Source: Acidimicrobiaceae bacterium
GTDB taxonomy: Bacteria > Actinomycetota > Acidimicrobiia > Acidimicrobiales > Ilumatobacteraceae
DNA: 64,000 nucleotides
Direction of reading: 5' to 3'
Assembly (NCBI GenBank): GCA_947450115.1
Contig: CANFUE010000004.1
Location: forward strand, 1 to 64,000
Part shown: positions 18,416 through 27,754 of the stretch, in pieces
Layout of the letters: every line of letters begins with the position of its first letter
Position numbering within the stretch: position 1 is the first letter of the stretch
Program-made: the position numbers and the translations under genes
Notes under the pieces: model-generated
Told to the model about the DNA's origin: nothing
The model's input: the letters and a program-made list of their open reading frames with translations, nothing else
The model's database searches: none

Positions 18416-21124
18416 ATGATCTTCGACGGCTCCATGCACCAGCTTCCCGATATCGACCCCACCGAGACGAATGAGTGGATGGAGTCTCTCGACGCCGTCA
18501 TCGATTCGCACGGCAAAACACGCGCTCGGTATTTGCTTTCACGTTTGTTGGAACGCGCGCAACAGAACCAAGTCAGTTTTCCCGCCACCGTCTCTACCCC
18601 TTATGTGAACTCCATCCCGCGCGAACAAGAACCTTGGTTTCCTGGTGATGAGCATTTAGAGCGGCGCATTCGTGCTTACATCCGCTGGAACGCTGCTGTC
18701 ATGGTCATTCGCGCCAACACACGTGCCGAAGGAATTGGTGGACACCTGTCTACCTTTGCAAGTTCTGCATCGCTATACGAAATTGGTTTCAACCACTTCT
18801 TTCGAGGTAAAGACGATGGGCAAGCCGGCGACCACATTTATTTCCAAGGACACGCCGCACCAGGTGTTTATGCACGTGCATTTCTTGAAGGGCGCCTCAG
18901 CACCGACGACCTCGACCACTACCGCCGCGAAATTGGTCGCGAAGGAAAAGGTCTCTCGAGTTATCCGCATCCACGCTTAATGCCCGACTTCTGGGAATAC
19001 CCAACAGTGTCTATGGGTCTTGGCCCCATTACCGCTTTGTACCATGCGCGTTTTAATCGTTACTTGTTGAATCGCAAACTCGACGACACGTCAGCAAGTC
19101 GCGTATGGGCTTTTCTTGGCGACGGCGAATGTGATGAGCCAGAAACACTTGGCGCATTGTCGCTTGCGTCACGTGAACAACTCGACAACTTAGTTTTTGT
19201 GGTGAACTGCAACCTGCAACGCCTCGATGGCCCAGTACGTGGCAACGGCAAAATCATTCAAGAACTTGAAGCAACCTTTCGTGGTGCCGGGTGGAATGTC
19301 ATCAAGGTCATTTGGGGTTCCAAGTGGGACGATCTGCTTGCTCGCGACGTCGACGGTGTATTGCTGAATCAAATGAACACCACGGTTGATGGTGAATTCC
19401 AGCGCTACACGGTGGAAGACGGCTCATACATTCGTGAAAACTTCTTTGGCCCCGACCCACGCTTGCGCCAAATGGTGTCGCATCTCACCGATGAAGACCT
19501 CAGTGTGTTGCCACGTGGCGGCCACGACTACCGCAAGCTGTATGCCGCTTATCGCTCAGCTGCAGAAAATTTAGGTTCGGGTCGGCCAACTGCCATTTTG
19601 TGCAAGACCGTGAAGGGTTGGACCCTTGGTCCGTCCATTGAAGGCCGTAACGCTACGCATCAAATTAAAAAGATGAATGCCGATCAGTTGCGCGTGTTGC
19701 GCGATCGCTTGTACCTCCAAGATGAAATTCCCGATAGCGCATTAGAAGCCGACGAGCCACCGTATTTCCGCCCCGCTGAAACAAGTGTGGAATACCAATA
19801 CATGATGGAGCGCCGTCGTGCACTGGGAGGGCCCGTGCCCAAACGTGTTGTTATTGCGCGTCGCCCATTGTCGTTGCCCGCACCAGAAGTATTTGAAGAA
19901 CTGCGTGCAGGAAGTGGCGAGCAAGCGGTGAGCACCACCATGAGCTTTACGCGTTTACTACGCAACCTGGCTCGCGATGAAAACTTTGGTGCACGCGTTG
20001 TGCCCATCATTCCCGACGAAGCACGCACCTTTGGCATGGATGCCCTCTTTCGTGAGTTGCGCATTTATGCAAGCCAAGGGCAAAAGTACGAACCAGTCGA
20101 CCACGACCTCTTGTTGTCGTACGCCGAATCGGCCGACGGACAAATTCTTGAAGAAGGCATTACTGAAGCAGGAAGTTTGGCTTCCTTCATTGCCGCCGGC
20201 ACAAGTTATGCAACTCGTGGAGTTCCCATGGTGCCGTTCTACACGTTCTATTCCATGTTCGGATTCCAACGAGTAGGTGACCTCATTTGGCAAGCAGCCG
20301 ATGCCCGCACGCGAGGCTTCCTTCTTGGCGCAACTGCTGGGCGCACAACACTGATGGGCGAAGGCCTGCAACATCAAGATGGCCACAGTTTGGTACTAGC
20401 AAGCACGGTGCCGCCATGTCAGTCGTATGACCCCGCCTTTGCGTACGAAGTTGGTGCAATTATCGAAGACGGCCTCGAGCGCATGTATGGCAGCAACCCA
20501 GAAGACATTTTCTATTACATCACTTTGTACAACGAGAACTACCCCATGCCCGCTCAACCGAAATCTGTTGAATCACAGCACATCACACGAGGGCTCTACA
20601 AGTTTGCCGACGCACCTGAGGCACCACTACAAGCAACAATTCTTTTCTCGGGAAGCGCACATACCGCTGCTCGCGAAGCAGCAAAAGAACTTCTTGAGAA
20701 CTACGGCGTTGGAGTTGAGTTGTGGTCAGCAACTTCATACAAAAACTTGCGCGAAGAGGCAATGAACTGCGAGCGCATTGCTCGCCTCAACCCCACACAC
20801 CCGCCAGCAATTCCGCTTGTTACGCGTTTACTCAACGATGCCCCAGGGCCCATTGTTGCTGTTACCGACTTCATGCGTATTGTCCCCGAGCAAGTTGCTC
20901 GCTATATTCCCAACAAAACATTTGTGCCATTAGGAACTGATGGAATGGGCCGCAGCGACACTCGCGAAGCGCTACGCCAATACTTTGAGAACGACATGCC
21001 AAGCATTGTGGTCACTGTTTTGCATGCTTTGCAGCAAGATGGAAAAGTAACTGCAGACGTAGTAGAAAAAGCATTGAATAAATACAACATTGCACCCAAT
21101 AGCCCTTCACCCTTTTTGCACTAA
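18416..21124 (+). CDS. aceE: Pyruvate dehydrogenase E1 component, homodimeric type
   Basis: 902 aa: GHLSTFASSASLYEIGFNHFFRG, GDGECDEPETLGALSLASREQLDNLVFVVNCNLQRLDGPVRGNGKIIQELE; C-terminal FVPLGTDGMGRSDTREALRQYFE. Confidence 0.97.
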   Translation: MIFDGSMHQLPDIDPTETNEWMESLDAVIDSHGKTRARYLLSRLLERAQQNQVSFPATVSTPYVNSIPREQEPWFPGDEHLERRIRAYIRWNAAVMVIRANTRAEGIGGHLSTFASSASLYEIGFNHFFRGKDDGQAGDHIYFQGHAAPGVYARAFLEGRLSTDDLDHYRREIGREGKGLSSYPHPRLMPDFWEYPTVSMGLGPITALYHARFNRYLLNRKLDDTSASRVWAFLGDGECDEPETLGALSLASREQLDNLVFVVNCNLQRLDGPVRGNGKIIQELEATFRGAGWNVIKVIWGSKWDDLLARDVDGVLLNQMNTTVDGEFQRYTVEDGSYIRENFFGPDPRLRQMVSHLTDEDLSVLPRGGHDYRKLYAAYRSAAENLGSGRPTAILCKTVKGWTLGPSIEGRNATHQIKKMNADQLRVLRDRLYLQDEIPDSALEADEPPYFRPAETSVEYQYMMERRRALGGPVPKRVVIARRPLSLPAPEVFEELRAGSGEQAVSTTMSFTRLLRNLARDENFGARVVPIIPDEARTFGMDALFRELRIYASQGQKYEPVDHDLLLSYAESADGQILEEGITEAGSLASFIAAGTSYATRGVPMVPFYTFYSMFGFQRVGDLIWQAADARTRGFLLGATAGRTTLMGEGLQHQDGHSLVLASTVPPCQSYDPAFAYEVGAIIEDGLERMYGSNPEDIFYYITLYNENYPMPAQPKSVESQHITRGLYKFADAPEAPLQATILFSGSAHTAAREAAKELLENYGVGVELWSATSYKNLREEAMNCERIARLNPTHPPAIPLVTRLLNDAPGPIVAVTDFMRIVPEQVARYIPNKTFVPLGTDGMGRSDTREALRQYFENDMPSIVVTVLHALQQDGKVTADVVEKALNKYNIAPNSPSPFLH

Positions 21125-21133
21125 GAGAACATC

Positions 21134-21739
21134 ATGAGCACAGGAACCCTCTACATCACCGGAGACACCGCAGCCGACAAGTTGCTGAATACCAATGGAA
21201 CCGCACTGCTCATTGGCATGTTGCTCGATCAGCAAGTGCCCATGGAATGGGCGTTCAAAGGTCCTGCCACCATCAAAGCGCGCTTGGGCCACCTTGACCC
21301 AAAGAAAATTTCACTCATCGACGTAGAAGATTTTGTTGCCATGTGTTGTGAAAAGCCAGCCATTCATCGTTTCCCGGCATCAATGAGCAGGCGCATTCAC
21401 GAACTGTGCTGCATCATCGCCCGCGACTACAAGAACAAGGGTGAAAACATGTGGGCAGGCGTCACCGACGCAGCAGTACTCACCGAACGCCTGCGCATTC
21501 TTCCTGGGTTCGGCGAAGAAAAAGCACAAATATTTATTGCACTCCTCGGCAAACGCATGGGTGTTATTCCTAAAAATTGGAAAACTGAAGCCGGTGTATT
21601 CAGCGACACCAACCCCCGCACTGTTGCCGACATCACATCGCCCGAAACGCTGCTGATGGTGCGTACCTGGAAAAAGGCCGAGAAGGCAGCTGCACGCGAT
21701 AAGCAGAGCCGCCCCTTGAAAGCTAAAACCAGCAAATGA
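21134..21739 (+). CDS. HhH-GPD superfamily base-excision repair protein
   Basis: LLIGMLLDQQVPMEWAFKGPATIKARLG; ERLRILPGFGEEKAQIFIALLGKR. Confidence 0.85.
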   Translation: MSTGTLYITGDTAADKLLNTNGTALLIGMLLDQQVPMEWAFKGPATIKARLGHLDPKKISLIDVEDFVAMCCEKPAIHRFPASMSRRIHELCCIIARDYKNKGENMWAGVTDAAVLTERLRILPGFGEEKAQIFIALLGKRMGVIPKNWKTEAGVFSDTNPRTVADITSPETLLMVRTWKKAEKAAARDKQSRPLKAKTSK

Positions 21740-22719
21740 CCACCCTCGTCACTGGTGGTGCTGGCTATATCGGTTCGCATACCGTTCGACAGCTGGTGAG
21801 CGCCGGACGCGACGTAGTTGTATTCGACTCGCTGGAACTCGGTCACCGCGAATCTTTGCTTGGTACCGAGTTAGTTGTGGGCAATATCGCCAATCAAGAG
21901 CTCGTTACATCGGTGTGCAAGAAGTACGACATTACCGAAGTCATTCACTTTGCCGCATACAAAAGTGTCGGCGAATCGATGAGTAACCCTGGTCGTTATT
22001 TTTCGAATAATGTCACTGGCTCAACACTTCTTGTAGAAGCCCTCGCACAAGCCGGCGTCAATCAAATTGTTTTCTCATCATCTGCCTCGGTGTATGGAAC
22101 ACCCGATTCTGTACCTGTGTGCGAAGATGCGCCTCTTCACCCCGAGAGCGTGTACGCCGAAACGAAATTCATGACTGAACGCATGTTGCATTGGTTTAGC
22201 GAAACCCATGGCGTGCGTTCCGTGAGCCTTCGCTACTTCAACGCCGCTGGCGACTCATTCGATTCGCTCATCGGAGAAGACTGGTCGGTCACCACCAACC
22301 TCGTACCGGTTGTTATGAAAGCAACTCTGGGCAAGCGTGATGCTCTAGAAGTTTTTGGTAACGACTACCCCACCCGCGACGGCACCGGCATTCGCGACTA
22401 CATTCACGTTGTTGACCTTGCCGATGCTCACATCAAGGCTTTGGACTATCTCGCAGTAGGCAAACCCACTATTGCATGCAATGTGGGCACCGGAACGGGT
22501 ACAACAGTGCTCGAAGTCATTCAGGCAACTGAACGCATTTCTGGCCGCAAAGTTCCATACGTCATGTCACCGCGTCGTTCCGGCGACCCCGTTGAGGTGT
22601 ACGCCGACCCCGCTTTTTCTGCGCAAACTCTTGGATGGCAAGCGCAGTATTCACTCGACGACATCATTTCCACTGCGTGGCAATGGCACAGCACCCATAT
22701 TGACGGTTACGCCAAATAG
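21736..22719 (+). CDS. galE: UDP-glucose 4-epimerase
   Basis: TLVTGGAGYIGSHTVRQL; VIHFAAYKSVGESMSNPGRYFSNNVTGS; SSSASVYGTPDSVPVCEDAPLHPESVYAETKFMTERML. ATGA overlap with the upstream gene. Confidence 0.95.
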   Translation: MTTLVTGGAGYIGSHTVRQLVSAGRDVVVFDSLELGHRESLLGTELVVGNIANQELVTSVCKKYDITEVIHFAAYKSVGESMSNPGRYFSNNVTGSTLLVEALAQAGVNQIVFSSSASVYGTPDSVPVCEDAPLHPESVYAETKFMTERMLHWFSETHGVRSVSLRYFNAAGDSFDSLIGEDWSVTTNLVPVVMKATLGKRDALEVFGNDYPTRDGTGIRDYIHVVDLADAHIKALDYLAVGKPTIACNVGTGTGTTVLEVIQATERISGRKVPYVMSPRRSGDPVEVYADPAFSAQTLGWQAQYSLDDIISTAWQWHSTHIDGYAK

Positions 22720-23520
22720 TTAGGAAGCTAAGCGCGATCTTTCGCGATCAAGCCATCCGAACAAAACAGCAAGTGCTCGCGGGTCGTGACGCAAGCGGTG
22801 CCCGGCACCAGCAATAATGCGCAACTCTGCCGAGCCATGAGCCTGAGCTAGCGCACGTGCGTCGGCTGTTGGCACGCTTTCGTCATCGTCACCGTGCAGC
22901 ACCATGAGCGGACGCGGTGCAAACCGACGTGCCGCATCGATGGGGCGAAACCGCCTGAGTTCTCTGCTCCACTCATCGAAGTTCTGCGGAAACCCCGCAC
23001 GTCGAATTGCCCCAATATCTCGTGCATGTTCTAAAAATCGACGAGGCTGCTCGGCCCAGTCATCGAAGTCGGCGCGACCACTGAGCGATACACAACCATT
23101 CACTCGGGGGTCGTCGGCCGCAACACACAAAGCCACCGAAGCCCCCGTGTTGGTGCCTACCAACCACACGCTGTCGACATTGCCAATAGCTACTAAGTGA
23201 TCAATAGCTGCTCGCAGGTCGTCAACCCAACCTTGTAATGAGAAGTCGCCTTCACTTGCACCACATCCGCGAAAGGTAAAAGTTAATGCTGCACACCCCA
23301 CTTCATTTGCCATGCGGTCGATGACTTGAGGGAATGTGCCAGCCGACTGGCGAGCATCTAATGGCCCAATGGGAAAACCGTGACACAAAATAACGCCAGG
23401 CAACGGACCAAAGACACCATGAGGTCGAGCAAAATAACTAGACAGTGTTAACCCGCTCGACAAAAACGTCGAGTTGCTCACCATTGTGTTCACTGCACCA
23501 GAGTTTTCGCCTGCAGCCAT
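22720..23520 (-). CDS. Alpha/beta hydrolase-fold protein with Asn at the nucleophile position
   Basis: PGVILCHGFPIGP; VWLVGTNTGASVALCVAA (G-x-N-x-G); MVLHGDDDESVP; IAGAGHRLRHDP. Exact start uncertain. Confidence 0.85.
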   Translation of the reverse strand: MAAGENSGAVNTMVSNSTFLSSGLTLSSYFARPHGVFGPLPGVILCHGFPIGPLDARQSAGTFPQVIDRMANEVGCAALTFTFRGCGASEGDFSLQGWVDDLRAAIDHLVAIGNVDSVWLVGTNTGASVALCVAADDPRVNGCVSLSGRADFDDWAEQPRRFLEHARDIGAIRRAGFPQNFDEWSRELRRFRPIDAARRFAPRPLMVLHGDDDESVPTADARALAQAHGSAELRIIAGAGHRLRHDPRALAVLFGWLDRERSRLAS

Positions 23521-23528
23521 ATAAAGAG

Positions 23529-23753
23529 TTAGGCGCGGGGAGCGCGCATCCGGCGAGTTTTACCTGGGGTTGCCAGTGTGTAACCACGATTGCGTGCTTC
23601 TATTTCAGAGTCGGGTCCAAAACACAAACCCACTTCACTAGCCACAATGTCGTTGATGATGGTGGGGTCATTCCAGTTGTCGAGGTCATAAACAAGCTGT
23701 GTTCGTTTGTCTCCGAGATAGCGCGTATGTTCAAACTTGATGGGTCTCTCCAT
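23529..23753 (-). CDS. Small conserved-looking hypothetical protein (~74 aa)
   Basis: MERPIKFEHTRYLGDKRTQLVYDLDNWNDPTIINDIVASEVGLCFGPDSEIEARNRGYTLATPGKTRRMRAPRA; the longer ORF-track version reads into the divergent promoter and gene. Confidence 0.6.
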   Translation of the reverse strand: MERPIKFEHTRYLGDKRTQLVYDLDNWNDPTIINDIVASEVGLCFGPDSEIEARNRGYTLATPGKTRRMRAPRA

Positions 23754-23807
23754 GCACCCAAGAGTAGCGGCACTAGGCTCTGTGCTGTGGCGCCAAGCGA
23801 GAACGAC

Positions 23808-24050
23808 ATGAAAGAGTTTCTGACGCAACTTCAAGAAACCGACGCCCTTCTTGGTGAAACGGCCCAAAAGCGTGTGCGCGAATATCAGCTACTCAACGGA
23901 ATGCCCGTTGAGACATACAAGTTCCCCACCTACAAGTCTGCCGAGGAACAAAAGGTCTGGGTCCATCACTGGTGGGTACGTCCATTGCGTTTCATTTACC
24001 GTCACCTTCCCCAAGGCATCCGTTCCCACATCAAACGAGTGGCAACATGA
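23808..24050 (+). CDS. Small hypothetical protein coupled to the downstream glycosyltransferase
   Basis: 80 aa MKEFLTQLQETDALLGETAQKRVREYQLLNGMPVETYKFPTYKSAEEQKVWVHHWWVRPLRFIYRHLPQGIRSHIKRVAT; its stop overlaps the next ATG (ATGA at 24047-24050). Confidence 0.6.
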   Translation: MKEFLTQLQETDALLGETAQKRVREYQLLNGMPVETYKFPTYKSAEEQKVWVHHWWVRPLRFIYRHLPQGIRSHIKRVAT

Positions 24051-25426
24051 CCACGACCGCTCGACGCATGGGGCCCTACATCGCTTTTGTTCCAGCACAT
24101 TGCAAGTTGGAACGAGAATTCCGCACAGAGATGGGCAAATGGTTGAGGGCTTCAACATACGACATGGTGTATGGCGACTCGTTGCACCCCACCGACGACA
24201 AATATGAAGAACCTATTCAGGTACTGCGCCCGGGTTGGTCGCCTGAACGACTCCGTGGTCATTGTTACGTCGGTGAAGTGGTTCTGGCGACATCTGCTCT
24301 TGTTGCGCGAGCAGGTGGTGCCGACGCGCTGTGCTCATTGTCGGCACACCACCGTGCGTTACTTCTCAGCGAACATGCTTCGTCAATTGGTCGCATGCCG
24401 CTCTTTTTGTATAGCGCACCATGGGAACACAGGTTCCCTAGCGCCGATCTTGACGCGGTGAAGTCTCACTGCTTACGTACTGGAATTGATGCTCAGTGTT
24501 CCCTCAACGACAGTGGCTCTGGGGTTGTCGTCAAACGCACGCGCAATAATGACCCCTCAGTAACTGTCATCATTCCTACACGCGGCACCGAAGCAGAAGT
24601 ACGTGGCAAGAAGCATGTCTTAGCGGCACATGCCATTGCACAGTTGGTAGAACACTCAACATTTCAAAATTTCGACATCATTGTTGTTGTCGATGAAGCA
24701 ACTCCAGAACATGCACTGCAGGAAATCATTCAAGCTGCACCCGGCCGTGTTCGCATTGTCCCTTTTGATCGCCCTTTTAATTTTGCTGAAAAAGTGAACC
24801 TCGGTGCCGCACACACCACAGCTGATTATTTGCTGCTACTCAACGACGACACAGAGCCGAGCAATCCACACCTCATAGAAACTCTGTTGAGTTATTTCAC
24901 TGATGAGACTGTGGGTCTCGTTGGACCAAAACTTCTCTATGAAGATGGCTCCATTCAAAGTGCCGGACATTTTTTTAATCCGGTTCCCTACGACACTTAT
25001 CGTGGTTTTCCTGGAAATTGTGCCGGTGCATACAACATGCTCACCGTTGCACGAGAAGTTTCCAGCGTTATTGCGGCATGCGCACTCACCCCCCGAAAGG
25101 TTTTTGTTGAAGTGGGTGGGCTCAGCACACAATTTCCTGGCGATTACAACGACATCGACTTTGCACTCAAGATGCAACTACTCGGTAAACGAGTCATCTA
25201 TACCCCGCATACCGATTGCTTCCATTTTGAGTCAAAGACTCGCGAAGCAAAACTCAACCCAGCACATGTTGCGCTCTTAGGCGAACGGTGGCGCGACCAA
25301 TTGGAAAATGAAACCTACGGGCACCCTGCACTGCAGAAGTACCAGGTGACGTGGAAGTCAAACCGTCCGGGTCAGAGATCTGTCGATGAAGCAGTGGGCC
25401 CCACTGCGCCAATCGCATCGAAATAA
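24047..25426 (+). CDS. Family 2 glycosyltransferase
   Basis: PSVTVIIPTRGTEAEVRGKKHVLAAHAIAQLVEHSTFQNFDIIVVVDEA; ADYLLLLNDDTEPSNPHLIETLLSYF; DYNDIDFALKMQLLGKRVIYTPHTDCFHFES. Confidence 0.92.
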   Translation: MTTTARRMGPYIAFVPAHCKLEREFRTEMGKWLRASTYDMVYGDSLHPTDDKYEEPIQVLRPGWSPERLRGHCYVGEVVLATSALVARAGGADALCSLSAHHRALLLSEHASSIGRMPLFLYSAPWEHRFPSADLDAVKSHCLRTGIDAQCSLNDSGSGVVVKRTRNNDPSVTVIIPTRGTEAEVRGKKHVLAAHAIAQLVEHSTFQNFDIIVVVDEATPEHALQEIIQAAPGRVRIVPFDRPFNFAEKVNLGAAHTTADYLLLLNDDTEPSNPHLIETLLSYFTDETVGLVGPKLLYEDGSIQSAGHFFNPVPYDTYRGFPGNCAGAYNMLTVAREVSSVIAACALTPRKVFVEVGGLSTQFPGDYNDIDFALKMQLLGKRVIYTPHTDCFHFESKTREAKLNPAHVALLGERWRDQLENETYGHPALQKYQVTWKSNRPGQRSVDEAVGPTAPIASK

Positions 25427-25824
25427 GCCAGGTGTGCTTGCACCACATAGACCACATCGACATCTTCAAGGAGTTCCACTCCCGCTTTGCCTGCTTCTGC
25501 AAGTAAATAACCGGTGAGTTGATCTTCGGTAATGAGCACTACATCGTGAATCTCTTGTGGCCGGTCTACTACCTTGTCGGGCTGTAAACCTTGCGCGTGT
25601 AACCAGCGCATATGCAGCACCAACATCTCACGCAATTCATCGGGGGTGAGGCGACCTTGCGTTGAGGATGGCAAAAGGTCTGCGACAAACTCCGTTGCCT
25701 CTACGAGGTCATAAACGGCACGAGGCGCAACGGCGTCAAGCCGTCGCGCCTCGCGACCAACTACCAATGCAGCAATCAGAAATACTGATAGAGCTGCTGC
25801 AACTATGAAAAGAGCGAGAATCAA
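25372..25824 (-). CDS. Single-pass membrane hypothetical protein
   Basis: N-terminal TM MILALFIVAAALSVFLIAALVVGREARRL plus soluble domain; ATGA overlap with the upstream acyl-CoA dehydrogenase gene. Confidence 0.65.
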   Translation of the reverse strand: MILALFIVAAALSVFLIAALVVGREARRLDAVAPRAVYDLVEATEFVADLLPSSTQGRLTPDELREMLVLHMRWLHAQGLQPDKVVDRPQEIHDVVLITEDQLTGYLLAEAGKAGVELLEDVDVVYVVQAHLAYFDAIGAVGPTASSTDL

Positions 25825-26936
25825 ATGCCGATGCGCTGAGCAAGAAGCTCGCGATGGTAGGTGGGGTCACCAAACATCAATTCGCTCGACTTTGCACGCT
25901 TGAAGTACAGGTGTGCTGGGTGTTCCCAGGTGAAACCAATACCACCGTGAATTTGAATATTCTCTGCTGTTGCGTGGAAATATGCTTCTGAGCAATAGGC
26001 CTTGGCAAGTGATGCAACCGAAGCAAGTTCCTCGTTCATTTCACTTGCACACCACATGCCGTAGTAAGCAGCTGACTTAGCTGACTCCACTTCAAGCAAC
26101 ATGTCTGCACACTTGTGCTTAATTGCTTGGAATGAACCAATGGGGCGACCAAATTGAACGCGCACCTTGGCGTACTCCACAGCCATTTCCAAAACTTTTT
26201 GCGCTCCGCCAACTTGCTCTGCAGCAAGACCAACAGCAACAAGGTCGAACACAGTAGAGAGAACTTTCCAACCAGAACCTTCAGCGCCAATGAGGCGAGC
26301 AGGTGTGTTGTTGAATTCAAGCTTTGACTGCTTGCGTGTTTGGTCCATGGTGGAAAGTGCGGTGCGGGTGAGGCCAGCTGCATCGCCGCTTACTGCGAAA
26401 AGGCTCACGCCCTTTGCTGTACGAGCAGCAACAATGATGAGCGACGCCGTATTGCCATCGATCACGAACGACTTTGTACCAGAGAGTTTCCAGTCGGAGC
26501 CTGAACCAGTTGCAGCCATCTGAATGCCTGCTTCGTCCCACTTGCCTGATGGCTCAGCAGTTGCCAAGGTGGCAATTGTTGTTCCAGCAGCGATACCTGG
26601 GAGATACTCTTTTTTCGCAGCTTCATCACCGCTGTGCAACAAGGTGTTGGCAGCAAGAACCACGGTTGCGAAATATGGAGCACACAAGAGTGCGCGTCCC
26701 ATTTCTTCGAGCACAACTCCGAGTTCGACGTAGCCGTAGCCAGAGCCGCCGTACTCTTCAGGAATGTGCAAGCCCTGGAGACCCATTTGCTCACCCATTT
26801 GGCTCCACACTGCTGCGTCGTAGCCATTGCTGGTTTCCATCTGTTCACGAACGGCACCCTCGGCAGATTTTGCATCGAGAAACGCACGGACAGTTTTACG
26901 GAGTTCTTCTTGTTCTTCACTAAAGGCAAAATTCAT
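25821..26936 (-). CDS. Acyl-CoA dehydrogenase
   Basis: MNFAFSEEQEELRKTVRAFL; LQGLHIPEEYGGSGYGYVELGVVLEEMGRALL; IQIHGGIGFTWEHPAHLYFKRAKSSE. Confidence 0.94.
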   Translation of the reverse strand: MNFAFSEEQEELRKTVRAFLDAKSAEGAVREQMETSNGYDAAVWSQMGEQMGLQGLHIPEEYGGSGYGYVELGVVLEEMGRALLCAPYFATVVLAANTLLHSGDEAAKKEYLPGIAAGTTIATLATAEPSGKWDEAGIQMAATGSGSDWKLSGTKSFVIDGNTASLIIVAARTAKGVSLFAVSGDAAGLTRTALSTMDQTRKQSKLEFNNTPARLIGAEGSGWKVLSTVFDLVAVGLAAEQVGGAQKVLEMAVEYAKVRVQFGRPIGSFQAIKHKCADMLLEVESAKSAAYYGMWCASEMNEELASVASLAKAYCSEAYFHATAENIQIHGGIGFTWEHPAHLYFKRAKSSELMFGDPTYHRELLAQRIGI

Positions 26937-26980
26937 GGAGAGATTCTGCCCTACCAACACTGCACGACGCCACTCCTATT

Positions 26981-26998
26981 GTGTACACCTGTGTACAC
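26981..26998. promoter_or_regulatory. Tandem perfect palindromes GTGTACAC-CT-GTGTACAC, candidate TA autoregulatory operator
   Basis: Two copies of the self-complementary octamer GTGTACAC at 26981-26988 and 26991-26998 (10-bp periodicity), ending 7 bp before the antitoxin ATG. Confidence 0.75.
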
Positions 26999-27005
26999 TA
27001 ATGAG

Positions 27006-27302
27006 ATGACCACACAGCCACCTCGCCTTGGCACACGAGAACTGCGCCTTTCCCTGGCGAGTTCGCTGCGCCGCGCGGCGGCAGGAGAACGGATCGTGGT
27101 CACCGATGCGGGGCGGCCACTTGCGCAATTGGGGCCTCTCGACTCCCCTGGCCACAACAGCATGGATGAACTCGTTGCCCGTGGCCTTGTCATTGCTCCG
27201 CGGCGAGCACAAGGAAATCGGCCATTGCAGGCCCTAGTCGATCACCCCATTGACGTTTTCAGTGGAATGCGCCTCGACCAAATGGTGAGAGACCTGCGAT
27301 GA
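27006..27302 (+). CDS. Type II antitoxin, Phd/YefM-like
   Basis: MTTQPPRLGTRELRLSLASSLRRAAAGERIVVTDAGRPLAQLGPL is a Phd-like N-terminal domain; immediately precedes a PIN-domain gene with an ATGA overlap. Confidence 0.85.
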   Translation: MTTQPPRLGTRELRLSLASSLRRAAAGERIVVTDAGRPLAQLGPLDSPGHNSMDELVARGLVIAPRRAQGNRPLQALVDHPIDVFSGMRLDQMVRDLR

Positions 27303-27703
27303 CTCTCGTACTCGATACCACAGCGCTTCTTGCGTTACACATCACGTCACCCCACCACCGGGCAGTTGCTCAAGCCATGTCTGATGACCCCACATGGTGT
27401 GCGTCAGCAATGGCTCTTGCAGAATCGCTTGCCGGCATCGACCGTCTCACGGAAGAACCGTTCTTACGTGAGGAAATTGAAGATGCCATTCGTCGCACGT
27501 GGGACTACGTACACGTCATTCCTGTCGACCAGCGATGCATCGATGAAGCTTCTCTCATTTCACGCACGCAACCAGTTTCTCTTGGCTCTGCGCTTCATCT
27601 CGCAGCAGCACAACGGCTTCCTCGGCCAGTTTCATTTGCCACTCTCGATGCTGCGCAACTGACAGTGGCTCTCGGTCTTGGTTTCAACGTCATTTCTGCA
27701 TGA
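27299..27703 (+). CDS. PIN-domain (VapC-like) toxin
   Basis: 134 aa: TLVLDTTALLALHITS, CASAMALAESLAGIDRL, SLGSALHLAAAQRL, FATLDAAQLTVALGLGFNVI; acidic PIN residues present. Confidence 0.85.
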   Translation: MTLVLDTTALLALHITSPHHRAVAQAMSDDPTWCASAMALAESLAGIDRLTEEPFLREEIEDAIRRTWDYVHVIPVDQRCIDEASLISRTQPVSLGSALHLAAAQRLPRPVSFATLDAAQLTVALGLGFNVISA

Positions 27704-27754
27704 ACATTTTCCACAATTCCGCAAAATACAGAGCACTTCTGCAAGACTCAACGC

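Noticed and set aside
19958-20386. 142-aa minus-strand ORF inside aceE
   Set aside because: Antisense shadow of a strongly supported gene, no family-like motif.
23445-23807. Long N-terminal extension of the 80-aa ORF and 112-aa version of the minus-strand ORF (23529-23867)
   Set aside because: Both read through each other's coding region or promoter; internal starts at 23808 and 23753 are more parsimonious.
26634-27005. 124-aa N-terminal extension of the antitoxin ORF
   Set aside because: Antisense to the acyl-CoA dehydrogenase and runs through the operator; the Phd-like domain begins at the ATG at 27006.
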